Source: Argyresthia goedartella
Taxonomy: Eukaryota; Arthropoda; Insecta; Lepidoptera; Argyresthiidae
Reading direction: 5' to 3'
Assembly (NCBI GenBank): GCA_949825045.1
Contig: OX463813.1
Location: forward strand, 28,068,001 to 28,132,000
DNA length: 64,000 nt
Both the position numbers and the translations under genes were made by a program. The notes below the pieces were generated by a model. That model worked only from the letters and a program-made list of their open reading frames with translations. It was not told the origin of the DNA and did no database searches. Shown piece by piece: positions 20,773 through 33,526 of the stretch (its first letter is position 1; each line of letters starts with the position of its first letter).

Positions 20773-23367
20773 ATGAGAGATGAAACGCCTTTCGTAAAAC
20801 GAAGCTATCCCATACCGTTCGCATATCGCGATAAAGTAACAAAACGATTGGAAGAAATGGAACGAATAGGTATTATTAGCAGGCAATCTACGGATTTCAG
20901 CAGTCCATTGACTTGTGCATTAAAGAAATCAGGAGAGGTCCGTATACTGCTAGATGCACGACAATTAAACACGGGAATGGTTGGGGAGGTTGAAACCACA
21001 CCTTTAATGAGTGAGATATTGCAATCCGGGCGCCGGATAAACTACATAGGGGTTATTGATATCAAAGATGCGTATTTTTATATACCATTATCAGACGAAC
21101 CTAAACGATACACGGGTTTTGTATATCAAGGCAGAAGTTATGTTTACAACGTTTTACCTCAGGGGTTGAAAACCAGTGTGGGTTCATTTTCGAGGGCGAT
21201 GGACTTAATTCTAGGGCCAGAGGTTAGGTCATATTGTTTAAATTTTGTTGACGATTTGGCAATTTTAACTGAGGGTGACTTCGAACAGCATTTGTCTCAA
21301 GTGGACACGGTTCTGAGTAAATTGAAAGACGCGGGCTTCACATGCAAACTAAAAAAATGCGAGTTTGCACAAAAAAAGGTCAAGTTATTGGGGCACATTT
21401 TGTCTACACAAGGTTTGCAAATGGACCCGGACAAAATTGAAACACTTAAATTATATCCGTCACCCAGAACTGTCAGGCAATTGAGGGCGTTTTTGGGGTT
21501 CATAAATTACTTTCGGAGGTTTATAAAAAATTTTGGAATGTTAACACAGCCCTTGTACAATTTATTACGGTCTGGAGTCAAGTTCGTTTGGAGTGCGCAG
21601 ATGCAAAGTGCTTTTGACGAGATAAAAAAACAATTCTCAGAAAGTATAATTTTGAGTCAGCCATTGGCGGGAAAAACATATTATGTTCAATGTGACGCCA
21701 GCGCTATAGGAATTGGGGGCTATGTTTATCAATTAGATGATTCGGGCCAGGAACGAATTATAGGGTTCTGTACGCAGGCATTTAAGGGGGCCCAGACTAG
21801 ATGGGCTATCAGTGAACAGGAAATGTATGCAGTTATATACACTCTAAAGCGATTTGAGATATATTTGCGGGGAGAAAAAGTTATTATTAGAACTGATCAT
21901 AAAAGTTTGACGTTCATTAAGTCGTGGACTTTATTGGGGGCACGCGTAACTAGGTGGGTTATGTTTTTAGAACAATTCGATTACGACATAGAATTTGTGC
22001 GAGGGACTGATAATCAAATTGCCGACACGCTAAGCAGGCAAATAGCGGGACCTGGAGGTATGATTGACAGTACAAATGTTCAGCCGGGGATATTCTGGTT
22101 TCAGGCATCGAATGCCGCAAGTGTTGTTTCGAGTTTACGGGACATTGCGAGATTACAAAGCGAAGATGAGCGGTTGAATCGAATTAGCGGTTGTATCAGA
22201 CGTAGTGTCGTAGATACGGGGACAAGAGGTTTTGATAATTACAAGCTAGTGGGTGATACGTTATATTTTCACGTGCCGAAGCGGAACGTACAGTTGCTGG
22301 TAATTCCGAAATCACTACAGGAGGAACTAATTTTACACATACATGAAGAAATAGGTCACTACGGCAGATATAAAATATTAGCACTGATGAAGGACAGATA
22401 TTGTTTTCTTCATATGAGTAGGGTGATTGGCACGGTGATAAGAAGTTGTGACATATGTCAAGGGGTCAAACCAAGTACTGACAATACCGTTGGTCCTTGT
22501 ACACCGATGTTGGTGGAAAAGTTGGGTGAGAAAGTTTTCTCGGACCTTTATGGGCCATTGCCCGTAGGTCAATTCGGATATCAATATATATATGTGATTC
22601 AAGACGTGTACAGTAAAGTAATAAAATTATATCCAATGCGAAAAGCGACAGGTAGGAGCGTGCTCGCTTGTACAAAGAGATTTCATAGGGAAATACCTAT
22701 CGAAACTATAATTACGGACTCAGGACCACAGTTCATATCGAAAGTATGGGAATTTGGACTCAAACAGCTGGGGATTCGGGTCACTCATACGTCGGTGTAT
22801 TGTCCAAATTCTAATAGCGTAGAAAGAGTGAATCGCGAGCTAGGTCGACTGATTAGAACTTATTGCGGCGGAAGTAATCGTAGTTGGGTCGACGTGTTAC
22901 CGGACATTCAAAATTGCTATAATAACATCGAACACACAAGCACAGGCTTTGCGCCTAATGAGTTAGCGTTTGGTAGGCGGGAACCGTTAACTATTGACAA
23001 GGAATTAGACGATGAATGGTTATTAGGCCATAGTGTGCGAGGTACGGAACAGGTGCGGAATGTAGCGATAGAAAACTCTAAAAGTTCTAGTGAACGACGT
23101 AAGCGACAGGCAGACAAATGGCGTAAGTTAGAAGTCTATCGTATAGGTGATTATGTGAAACTTAAGACTTTTGTGCGTTCAAATAAAGAACATAAAATCA
23201 TGCGGAAATTTTCATTGTTGTATAAAGGGCCTTATGTCATTTCGGCAGTGGTATATCCTAACTGTTATACTTTAGTAGATCCGGTTTCAAATGAGATATT
23301 GGGTAACTTCAATACTATAAATATAGCCAGGTATTATGTGAGGACGAATAAGGGTGTAGATAAATAA
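20773..23367 (+). CDS. pol: pol of F2 (RT, RNase H, integrase)
   Basis: 864 uninterrupted codons. It differs from F1 by Gly for Asp in VRGTEQ and keeps Gln in LKQLG. All catalytic residues listed for F1 are present. Confidence 0.92.
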   Translation: MRDETPFVKRSYPIPFAYRDKVTKRLEEMERIGIISRQSTDFSSPLTCALKKSGEVRILLDARQLNTGMVGEVETTPLMSEILQSGRRINYIGVIDIKDAYFYIPLSDEPKRYTGFVYQGRSYVYNVLPQGLKTSVGSFSRAMDLILGPEVRSYCLNFVDDLAILTEGDFEQHLSQVDTVLSKLKDAGFTCKLKKCEFAQKKVKLLGHILSTQGLQMDPDKIETLKLYPSPRTVRQLRAFLGFINYFRRFIKNFGMLTQPLYNLLRSGVKFVWSAQMQSAFDEIKKQFSESIILSQPLAGKTYYVQCDASAIGIGGYVYQLDDSGQERIIGFCTQAFKGAQTRWAISEQEMYAVIYTLKRFEIYLRGEKVIIRTDHKSLTFIKSWTLLGARVTRWVMFLEQFDYDIEFVRGTDNQIADTLSRQIAGPGGMIDSTNVQPGIFWFQASNAASVVSSLRDIARLQSEDERLNRISGCIRRSVVDTGTRGFDNYKLVGDTLYFHVPKRNVQLLVIPKSLQEELILHIHEEIGHYGRYKILALMKDRYCFLHMSRVIGTVIRSCDICQGVKPSTDNTVGPCTPMLVEKLGEKVFSDLYGPLPVGQFGYQYIYVIQDVYSKVIKLYPMRKATGRSVLACTKRFHREIPIETIITDSGPQFISKVWEFGLKQLGIRVTHTSVYCPNSNSVERVNRELGRLIRTYCGGSNRSWVDVLPDIQNCYNNIEHTSTGFAPNELAFGRREPLTIDKELDDEWLLGHSVRGTEQVRNVAIENSKSSSERRKRQADKWRKLEVYRIGDYVKLKTFVRSNKEHKIMRKFSLLYKGPYVISAVVYPNCYTLVDPVSNEILGNFNTINIARYYVRTNKGVDK

Positions 23368-23758
23368 GATAGTGTATAAAAGTTATATAATTAAGCTGTA
23401 AGCTGTAAATTTGTGTAACTACTTTGTAGATTTAAGGATCTTGCATGGTTTGGAAACAAAAACAAAAAAAAAAACAAAAAAAAATCAATTTGTATATATA
23501 TAGTAATACGAATTAGGATAAATTGCGGGTAAGCGAGGTTGTATAGTTAGATAGATAAATAAGATAAGACAGGAGAGAACTCAATCGAGTTGTGTAAATA
23601 TTATATACATAATTGACAGATTCATCGGTCTGTGTACATGATTTGAGATGTCCGTATATATAGAGTAGATATGGACAAAGCATGGGTGGCATAGTGGTAA
23701 TGAGATCCTTGCGCCATGTTAACTGAGATAAACAGTGTCTCAAGGTCTGGGAGGGGGC

Positions 23759-25988
23759 TGTAATGGTACACGAGAGTCGGTACATTTGATGCTTCATTCT
23801 GCGTGATAGATGGCTAGCCCAACGCCGCGCTGTTTTGAATACGAATCGGTTCAGATAATGTTTGGGGGTTTTGCGTAGCTCAGTGGCAAGTTAGCAAAAA
23901 AACAGAGCCGACGCTTGGGATGGTTCCAGGAAGTTTACAGGTCAGGTTTTTTGTCGCATTCCTGCGAGATGTGTAGGAATCAGAGCCGAGTTGGCTGCGC
24001 GTTGAATAAATTGTGAATAACTAAATAATGAAAGGTTATTATGGAACGATACGGAGAAAGCTATTATGTTGATTGCAAATATACAATTGCGATTGAGGTA
24101 TGGTATGGAGAGTCTGACATCACTAGTCTGAATATCATTCTAGTGGTCTTTGCTACGCGCGTCTAGCGGTCGGGAAATGCTTAATTAATCGCAACAAGCT
24201 TTTATTGGTCAGCGATCAACAGATTCTGTGTATCGGCAGTACCAAATGATTTGAGTGATAACCTACGGTTGATCATAGTGAATATGCGTACACACAGTTT
24301 GTAGAACGGCGGATCTGCATGGCATGGTTGAAAATAGACCCTGTGTAGTTAGTGATAAGAAGCTTCGCTTGGGCAGAGCGTGTTCGCAAAGGACGCTGGG
24401 TTTTTTTTCTTTCAGACATGTGGGGCGTATAAATACGAGAGCGTGGGAGGGGAGAGCATTCAGTCTCAGCGTCTAGCTACTGTGACAGTCATCTTTCACG
24501 AGTTCTAAACAGTTTTGTCTGCCGTGTTACGCGTCAGAACTATACGAAATTGTGATTGCGAAGTTTCAGTGGGTTTTCGTGAGTGTCTGAAGCGCCGAGA
24601 TATACCTCGGTTCCTAACCTTTATATCAACCAACCCCAAATACCAAAACTATCCTTGGGTCGTTAGAAAAGAACTTGTAAGTCAATTATCTGAGTCTGAG
24701 TCTGGGCTTGGAGCGACCCTAAATTCCTTTTTCCTTCACCATAGGGTTCCTGGATTGGCTCTTAGGATATTCGCGGGCTAATCCTCTCCTCATTCCTTTC
24801 GAGTAGCGAGTTTTGAAATTCCCACACACACAGTCATTAAACATTCAAGCACATTCAAATCAAACTCAACCATTTTCGAGTGGTGTCGATAATGGACGTG
24901 GTATAACACTAGGTTTTAGACTAGGCTAGACAGGAGTTTAGTTGCGGCTAAACCTAGGTTGGCAGGGCATAGGGAGACTGTTTGATCGATGAGGTTCCGC
25001 GGATGGAAATAACAAATTCAGAACAAAGTTAAACCGGTGTCAACACAGATAACATATCCTGTTGATATTTGACATTTGAGTGTTGTCGAGGACGCGCGAA
25101 GAGATCAATTTACAGTCTAAAGTTCATTGTTTAGGACCGGGTAGGTGTTTTGCATTGCCTTGGGTCAGATTGGATTCAAGTTGCATTTTTAAATTAAATG
25201 TAAATTTCGCTGGAGGTCTAATGTGTAGGCTGAGTCGGTATATATGATTGGGCTCAGCCGAGGCATGCTGCGGCAGTGGAATTCATAGTTCGGTATTTAT
25301 TGAACTATGCACTTCGCTATGGTGTGGGTTAGATCTCCTAAAACAATAATGCTTACGTTTCGATAACATCCAGCTCAAATTGCGCAGAGTTGAAGGTTTC
25401 AAAACGTTACGGACCTTTTGAGGTAACCGCTGGTTCAGAACCCATTTCGGAAAATCAATTCGCAATTGTGTAAACCGGTCTTTTCGGATCGTTATTGCCG
25501 TGAACCAAATATATAATTGGAACCACCACAAGCCGCTACTAGCGAGCACATGAAATATCATTGAGTACTCACGTCGTAAAACTACGACGGATATCTATAC
25601 GATATCACAAACAATTATTATAAACTGTGGTCGACCACTATAAAAAAAAAGAAGTTTCAATCGCCCATATATACAAAAACCAGATGGTGCCATCACCCAT
25701 AAAATATAACAACGATCGTTCTGGCGCAATACACCGCTGACTGATGCGAATTACCGGCTCGCGGACATATATGCTTTCTCTGTCTAACTTGAAACTGTAA
25801 CTTCCTGAACCAAACTTCGTTCGACTATTGTACGCCTAACGAACTTCTCTACGAACGAGAAATTCAGACTTATCATTCTTAACTTACAAATCTTACAGCT
25901 GAATCGGGTCCTCTCATTTTGGGATAGATAGAATAGACGATCATAGCTACTGATAGCGGCGGCTCGACCTTAGCCGTGTGCTGTTACA
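23759..25988 (+). repeat. LTR5 (F2/F3 junction), 2230 bp
   Basis: F-type throughout, but with gattggg and gcatgc where LTR2-LTR4 have gattagg and gcgtgc. These markers are shared only with LTR6 and define an F3/F4 subgroup. Confidence 0.92.
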
Positions 25989-26188
25989 GATTTCTGGTGC
26001 CGAGACCGAAGGATATCCTAGATAGTCTGATACCTAGATATTCTAAAAGAATCAAGGTCTAACGCGTTACTTTTAAAAATAACACAACGTAGAAACGATT
26101 TTAAACAGTTCAGTTTTGTAAATAAGAAATAAGCAAAAAAAGGGGCATTGTTTTCAGACGAGCTACGACGGTTTAGTGTTCAGGAATA

Positions 26189-27245
26189 ATGATCGGCCGG
26201 CTTAGGAAAACCGTTAGTCGGGTAGCACGAGACGTTTCACTTTCGCATACAAGTGAAATGGCGTCAGGGCAGGTGACGCAATTGTTATCTGAAATAGTGA
26301 ATAGATTAGACAGTTTGGAAAGGGGTTCTAGCGCAAGCAATGCTAGTAGGACTTCGGACAGACAGACTGACAGACAGGAACTAGAGACGTTTGAACAATC
26401 GGTAGAAAAACGTCAATCATGCATTGTGAAAATGACACAGAAGTTGCCAACATTCGATGGGCGGAGTTCGGAAAATCCGATGATTTTCTTAAGAGATTTA
26501 AAGGCTTATATTAAAGTCTCGGGAGATAGTTCTAGGGCTTTGATATGGGCAACGGATAGTTTGGTAGGAATTGCAAAAGTTCGAATGAGCATATACAGAT
26601 ACTCATGGCGAACCTATTCGGATTTTGAAAAAAATTTCAGAGAGGTATTCTGGGGTGATAATGAACAGGAATTAATTAAGCAAAGATTCTAACTGCGAAG
26701 TTTGATTCTAAGAAAGGTCAAAGTATGGAATAATTCTTTGCCTCTCAATTGAATAGCATATATGAGCTTACGATACCGTTTACTGATACGGAGAAAATCA
26801 ACACGATTTTCAGACAGTTGCCGCGTGATATTCAGGTAGCGTTTTTTGCTAGAAAGGAACCTATGACTATACGGGATGCGGTCGAGTTCCTTCGGCATTT
26901 AGAACGGAATGTCGATGGGGGATTAAGTGCGTTGCATGGTTCGGATACAATGGATACGAATAATGTAAGGCGGAATAGCTACATGCGTGGGCAATATCGA
27001 GCTATGCGGGTAAATACGTTACGTTATAACGCGGTGAGTCGTAGGAATAATTATAACGCGGGAACGAGGGGCGAAACGAATTTGGGACGCGCGGTCGCGG
27101 TTATTTTCGCGGTAGAGGTAGACAACCTCAGGCTAGTTTCAAGGCAATAGAGTTCCAAAGGGGCAATGATGGTTCAGATAATACAGAGGCAGGGCAAAGT
27201 TCAAGTGACAGGAATAATGCGATAAATCAGAATTCAAAAAACTAG
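26189..27245 (+). pseudogene. gag: gag of full unit F3, broken
   Basis: Ile2 as in the short units, but Ser in LLSEIV as in the other full units. It carries a private Asp-to-Tyr change (YRYSW) shared only with F4. It has the same frame lesions. Confidence 0.75.
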
Positions 27246-28078
27246 TGGACTCGCGCGGGTCGTTCGCGCTCAGATATTTATTACGGTTCGGGTGGACAGC
27301 CGATCGAATTGGGAAAAAGCATAGACTGTATGATTTGTGTAATTTGGATTCGAACGTGGGTGTGAATGAATTTATTCAATTATTAGCGCATAAAGCACAT
27401 GGATATGCCGTGTGTTTAGATGAAAAATCTAGATCGAATTGTAGAGATCGAAATGACAGACGTTTACATACGATATTCAGAGACGACGATTCGACTGAGT
27501 GTGGGCGCGATTTATGTAGTACATTGACATTACCTGAGATAGATGTGCGTATTGGGAATATTGTTGTAAGGAGTTTGATTGATTCGGGGAGCGAAATCAG
27601 TGTAATAAGTCGGAGAGTGTACGAAGAAGTGTGCAGACAATTGGGAAAACCGACGGAAATACCGATTCCAAGTTTGAGAATCACAGGTGCATTTGGAGTC
27701 AGTAAGGAAAAGGTTGATAAATTAGTAACGTTACCATTAACAATAGGTGAATGCGTTATCGATACTCCAATGCTAGTATTAACAAGGGTGCCTAAAGATT
27801 TAATTTTGGGGTTTGATTTTATACAACAGACGCGAGCCAGTTTAATGTGTGAGGGTAATAAGAGGCTAATTATACGAAGCGCCGGGCGGATGTGTGAAAT
27901 ACCATTAGGTACTAGCCCTAATCAGGATTCTTGCTGTTGTACAATGGAAGTACAGAACCAAGATACCAGTAGAAATGTGATAGAGGAATATGTGAATAAT
28001 TCATCAATACCTGTTGAACACAAAACAAAGTTATTGCCGGTGTTAAATAAACATGCAGAGTTGTTTGCGATAGGGTAG
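27218..28078 (+). CDS. Protease region of F3
   Basis: Same translation and same terminal frame break as F1; no ATG start. Confidence 0.8.
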   Translation, partial: CDKSEFKKLVDSRGSFALRYLLRFGWTADRIGKKHRLYDLCNLDSNVGVNEFIQLLAHKAHGYAVCLDEKSRSNCRDRNDRRLHTIFRDDDSTECGRDLCSTLTLPEIDVRIGNIVVRSLIDSGSEISVISRRVYEEVCRQLGKPTEIPIPSLRITGAFGVSKEKVDKLVTLPLTIGECVIDTPMLVLTRVPKDLILGFDFIQQTRASLMCEGNKRLIIRSAGRMCEIPLGTSPNQDSCCCTMEVQNQDTSRNVIEEYVNNSSIPVEHKTKLLPVLNKHAELFAIG

Positions 28079-28110
28079 GTCGGACAAATAAATATATACA
28101 TGAGATAAAA

Positions 28111-30705
28111 ATGAGAGATGAAACGCCTTTCGTAAAACGAAGCTATCCCATACCGTTCGCATATCGCGATAAAGTAACAAAACGATTGGAAGAAATGGAA
28201 CGAATAGGTATTATTAGCAGGCAATCTACGGATTTCAGCAGTCCATTGACTTGTGCATTAAAGAAATCAGGAGAGGTCCGTATACTGCTAGATGCACGAC
28301 AATTAAACACGGGAATGGTTGGGGAGGTTGAAACCACACCTTTAATGAGTGAGATATTGCAATCCGGGCGCCGGATAAACTACATAGGGGTTATTGATAT
28401 CAAAGATGCGTATTTTTATATACCATTATCAGACGAACCTAAACGATACACGGGTTTTGTATATCAAGGCAGAAGTTATGTTTACAACGTTTTACCTCAG
28501 GGGTTGAAAACCAGTGTGGGTTCATTTTCGAGGGCGATGGACTTAATTCTAGGGCCAGAGGTTAGGTCATATTGTTTAAATTTTGTTGACGATTTGGCAA
28601 TTTTAACTGAGGGTGACTTCGAACAGCATTTGTCTCAAGTGGACACGGTTCTGAGTAAATTGAAAGACGCGGGCTTCACATGCAAACTAAAAAAATGCGA
28701 GTTTGCACAAAAAAAGGTCAAGTTATTGGGGCACATTTTGTCTACACAAGGTTTGCAAATGGACCCGGACAAAATTGAAACACTTAAATTATATCCGTCA
28801 CCCAGAACTGTCAGGCAATTGAGGGCGTTTTTGGGGTTCATAAATTACTTTCGGAGGTTTATAAAAAATTTTGGAATGTTAACACAGCCCTTGTACAATT
28901 TATTACGGTCTGGAGTCAAGTTCGTTTGGAGTGCGCAGATGCAAAGTGCTTTTGACGAGATAAAAAAACAATTCTCAGAAAGTATAATTTTGAGTCAGCC
29001 ATTGGCGGGAAAAACATATTATGTTCAATGTGACGCCAGCGCTATAGGAATTGGGGGCTATGTTTATCAATTAGATGATTCGGGCCAGGAACGAATTATA
29101 GGGTTCTGTACGCAGGCATTTAAGGGGGCCCAGACTAGATGGGCTATCAGTGAACAGGAAATGTATGCAGTTATATACACTCTAAAGCGATTTGAGATAT
29201 ATTTGCGGGGAGAAAAAGTTATTATTAGAACTGATCATAAAAGTTTGACGTTCATTAAGTCGTGGACTTTATTGGGGGCACGCGTAACTAGGTGGGTTAT
29301 GTTTTTAGAACAATTCGATTACGACATAGAATTTGTGCGAGGGACTGATAATCAAATTGCCGACACGCTAAGCAGGCAAATAGCGGGACCTGGAGGTATG
29401 ATTGACAGTACAAATGTTCAGCCGGGGATATTCTGGTTTCAGGCATCGAATGCCGCAAGTGTTGTTTCGAGTTTACGGGACATTGCGAGATTACAAAGCG
29501 AAGATGAGCGGTTGAATCGAATTAGCGGTTGTATCAGACGTAGTGTCGTAGATACGGGGACAAGAGGTTTTGATAATTACAAGCTAGTGGGTGATACGTT
29601 ATATTTTCACGTGCCGAAGCGGAACGTACAGTTGCTGGTAATTCCGAAATCACTACAGGAGGAACTAATTTTACACATACATGAAGAAATAGGTCACTAC
29701 GGCAGATATAAAATATTAGCACTGATGAAGGACAGATATTGTTTTCTTCATATGAGTAGGGTGATTGGCACGGTGATAAGAAGTTGTGACATATGTCAAG
29801 GGGTCAAACCAAGTACTGACAATACCGTTGGTCCTTGTACACCGATGTTGGTGGAAAAGTTGGGTGAGAAAGTTTTCTCGGACCTTTATGGGCCATTGCC
29901 CGTAGGTCAATTCGGATATCAATATATATATGTGATTCAAGACGTGTACAGTAAAGTAATAAAATTATATCCAATGCGAAAAGCGACAGGTAGGAGCGTG
30001 CTCGCTTGTACAAAGAGATTTCATAGGGAAATACCTATCGAAACTATAATTACGGACTCAGGACCACAGTTCATATCGAAAGTATGGGAATTTGGACTCA
30101 AACCGCTGGGGATTCGGGTCACTCATACGTCGGTGTATTGTCCAAATTCTAATAGCGTAGAAAGAGTGAATCGCGAGCTAGGTCGACTGATTAGAACTTA
30201 TTGCGGCGGAAGTAATCGTAGTTGGGTCGACGTGTTACCGGACATTCAAAATTGCTATAATAACATCGAACACACAAGCACAGGCTTTGCGCCTAATGAG
30301 TTAGCGTTTGGTAGGCGGGAACCGTTAACTATTGACAAGGAATTAGACGATGAATGGTTATTAGGCCATAGTGTGCGAGATACGGAACAGGTGCGGAATG
30401 TAGCGATAGAAAACTCTAAAAGTTCTAGTGAACGACGTAAGCGACAGGCAGACAAATGGCGTAAGTTAGAAGTCTATCGTATAGGTGATTATGTGAAACT
30501 TAAGACTTTTGTGCGTTCAAATAAAGAACATAAAATCATGCGGAAATTTTCATTGTTGTATAAAGGGCCTTATGTCATTTCGGCAGTGGTATATCCTAAC
30601 TGTTATACTTTAGTAGATCCGGTTTCAAATGAGATATTGGGTAACTTCAATACTATAAATATAGCCAGGTATTATGTGAGGACGAATAAGGGTGTAGATA
30701 AATAA
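28111..30705 (+). CDS. pol: pol of F3 (RT, RNase H, integrase)
   Basis: 864 uninterrupted codons with Pro in LKPLG (shared with F4) and Asp in VRDTEQ (shared with F1). This mixed marker set points to exchange between units. Confidence 0.92.
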   Translation: MRDETPFVKRSYPIPFAYRDKVTKRLEEMERIGIISRQSTDFSSPLTCALKKSGEVRILLDARQLNTGMVGEVETTPLMSEILQSGRRINYIGVIDIKDAYFYIPLSDEPKRYTGFVYQGRSYVYNVLPQGLKTSVGSFSRAMDLILGPEVRSYCLNFVDDLAILTEGDFEQHLSQVDTVLSKLKDAGFTCKLKKCEFAQKKVKLLGHILSTQGLQMDPDKIETLKLYPSPRTVRQLRAFLGFINYFRRFIKNFGMLTQPLYNLLRSGVKFVWSAQMQSAFDEIKKQFSESIILSQPLAGKTYYVQCDASAIGIGGYVYQLDDSGQERIIGFCTQAFKGAQTRWAISEQEMYAVIYTLKRFEIYLRGEKVIIRTDHKSLTFIKSWTLLGARVTRWVMFLEQFDYDIEFVRGTDNQIADTLSRQIAGPGGMIDSTNVQPGIFWFQASNAASVVSSLRDIARLQSEDERLNRISGCIRRSVVDTGTRGFDNYKLVGDTLYFHVPKRNVQLLVIPKSLQEELILHIHEEIGHYGRYKILALMKDRYCFLHMSRVIGTVIRSCDICQGVKPSTDNTVGPCTPMLVEKLGEKVFSDLYGPLPVGQFGYQYIYVIQDVYSKVIKLYPMRKATGRSVLACTKRFHREIPIETIITDSGPQFISKVWEFGLKPLGIRVTHTSVYCPNSNSVERVNRELGRLIRTYCGGSNRSWVDVLPDIQNCYNNIEHTSTGFAPNELAFGRREPLTIDKELDDEWLLGHSVRDTEQVRNVAIENSKSSSERRKRQADKWRKLEVYRIGDYVKLKTFVRSNKEHKIMRKFSLLYKGPYVISAVVYPNCYTLVDPVSNEILGNFNTINIARYYVRTNKGVDK

Positions 30706-31096
30706 GATAGTGTATAAAAGTTATATAATTAAGCTGTAAGCTGTAAATTTGTGTAACTACTTTGTAGATTTAAGGATCTTGCATGGTTTGGAAACAAAAA
30801 CAAAAAAAAAAACAAAAAAAAATCAATTTGTATATATATAGTAATACGAATTAGGATAAATTGCGGGTAAGCGAGGTTGTATAGTTAGATAGATAAATAA
30901 GATAAGACAGGAGAGAACTCAATCGAGTTGTGTAAATATTATATACATAATTGACAGATTCATCGGTCTGTGTACATGATTTGAGATGTCCGTATATATA
31001 GAGTAGATATGGACAAAGCATGGGTGGCATAGTGGTAATGAGATCCTTGCGCCATGTTAACTGAGATAAACAGTGTCTCAAGGTCTGGGAGGGGGC

Positions 31097-33326
31097 TGTA
31101 ATGGTACACGAGAGTCGGTACATTTGATGCTTCATTCTGCGTGATAGATGGCTAGCCCAACGCCGCGCTGTTTTGAATACGAATCGGTTCAGATAATGTT
31201 TGGGGGTTTTGCGTAGCTCAGTGGCAAGTTAGCAAAAAAACAGAGCCGACGCTTGGGATGGTTCCAGGAAGTTTACAGGTCAGGTTTTTTGTCGCATTCC
31301 TGCGAGATGTGTAGGAATCAGAGCCGAGTTGGCTGCGCGTTGAATAAATTGTGAATAACTAAATAATGAAAGGTTATTATGGAACGATACGGAGAAAGCT
31401 ATTATGTTGATTGCAAATATACAATTGCGATTGAGGTATGGTATGGAGAGTCTGACATCACTAGTCTGAATATCATTCTAGTGGTCTTTGCTACGCGCGT
31501 CTAGCGGTCGGGAAATGCTTAATTAATCGCAACAAGCTTTTATTGGTCAGCGATCAACAGATTCTGTGTATCGGCAGTACCAAATGATTTGAGTGATAAC
31601 CTACGGTTGATCATAGTGAATATGCGTACACACAGTTTGTAGAACGGCGGATCTGCATGGCATGGTTGAAAATAGACCCTGTGTAGTTAGTGATAAGAAG
31701 CTTCGCTTGGGCAGAGCGTGTTCGCAAAGGACGCTGGGTTTTTTTTCTTTCAGACATGTGGGGCGTATAAATACGAGAGCGTGGGAGGGGAGAGCATTCA
31801 GTCTCAGCGTCTAGCTACTGTGACAGTCATCTTTCACGAGTTCTAAACAGTTTTGTCTGCCGTGTTACGCGTCAGAACTATACGAAATTGTGATTGCGAA
31901 GTTTCAGTGGGTTTTCGTGAGTGTCTGAAGCGCCGAGATATACCTCGGTTCCTAACCTTTATATCAACCAACCCCAAATACCAAAACTATCCTTGGGTCG
32001 TTAGAAAAGAACTTGTAAGTCAATTATCTGAGTCTGAGTCTGGGCTTGGAGCGACCCTAAATTCCTTTTTCCTTCACCATAGGGTTCCTGGATTGGCTCT
32101 TAGGATATTCGCGGGCTAATCCTCTCCTCATTCCTTTCGAGTAGCGAGTTTTGAAATTCCCACACACACAGTCATTAAACATTCAAGCACATTCAAATCA
32201 AACTCAACCATTTTCGAGTGGTGTCGATAATGGACGTGGTATAACACTAGGTTTTAGACTAGGCTAGACAGGAGTTTAGTTGCGGCTAAACCTAGGTTGG
32301 CAGGGCATAGGGAGACTGTTTGATCGATGAGGTTCCGCGGATGGAAATAACAAATTCAGAACAAAGTTAAACCGGTGTCAACACAGATAACATATCCTGT
32401 TGATATTTGACATTTGAGTGTTGTCGAGGACGCGCGAAGAGATCAATTTACAGTCTAAAGTTCATTGTTTAGGACCGGGTAGGTGTTTTGCATTGCCTTG
32501 GGTCAGATTGGATTCAAGTTGCATTTTTAAATTAAATGTAAATTTCGCTGGAGGTCTAATGTGTAGGCTGAGTCGGTATATATGATTGGGCTCAGCCGAG
32601 GCATGCTGCGGCAGTGGAATTCATAGTTCGGTATTTATTGAACTATGCACTTCGCTATGGTGTGGGTTAGATCTCCTAAAACAATAATGCTTACGTTTCG
32701 ATAACATCCAGCTCAAATTGCGCAGAGTTGAAGGTTTCAAAACGTTACGGACCTTTTGAGGTAACCGCTGGTTCAGAACCCATTTCGGAAAATCAATTCG
32801 CAATTGTGTAAACCGGTCTTTTCGGATCGTTATTGCCGTGAACCAAATATATAATTGGAACCACCACAAGCCGCTACTAGCGAGCACATGAAATATCATT
32901 GAGTACTCACGTCGTAAAACTACGACGGATATCTATACGATATCACAAACAATTATTATAAACTGTGGTCGACCACTATAAAAAAAAAGAAGTTTCAATC
33001 GCCCATATATACAAAAACCAGATGGTGCCATCACCCATAAAATATAACAACGATCGTTCTGGCGCAATACACCGCTGACTGATGCGAATTACCGGCTCGC
33101 GGACATATATGCTTTCTCTGTCTAACTTGAAACTGTAACTTCCTGAACCAAACTTCGTTCGACTATTGTACGCCTAACGAACTTCTCTACGAACGAGAAA
33201 TTCAGACTTATCATTCTTAACTTACAAATCTTACAGCTGAATCGGGTCCTCTCATTTTGGGATAGATAGAATAGACGATCATAGCTACTGATAGCGGCGG
33301 CTCGACCTTAGCCGTGTGCTGTTACA
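31097..33326 (+). repeat. LTR6 (F3/F4 junction), 2230 bp
   Basis: It carries the same diagnostic bases as LTR5, including gcatgc and terminal ctgttaca. Confidence 0.92.
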
Positions 33327-33526
33327 GATTTCTGGTGCCGAGACCGAAGGATATCCTAGATAGTCTGATACCTAGATATTCTAAAAGAATCAAGGTCTAA
33401 CGCGTTACTTTTAAAAATAACACAACGTAGAAACGATTTTAAACAGTTCAGTTTTGTAAATAAGAAATAAGCAAAAAAAGGGGCATTGTTTTCAGACGAG
33501 CTACGACGGTTTAGTGTTCAGGAATA

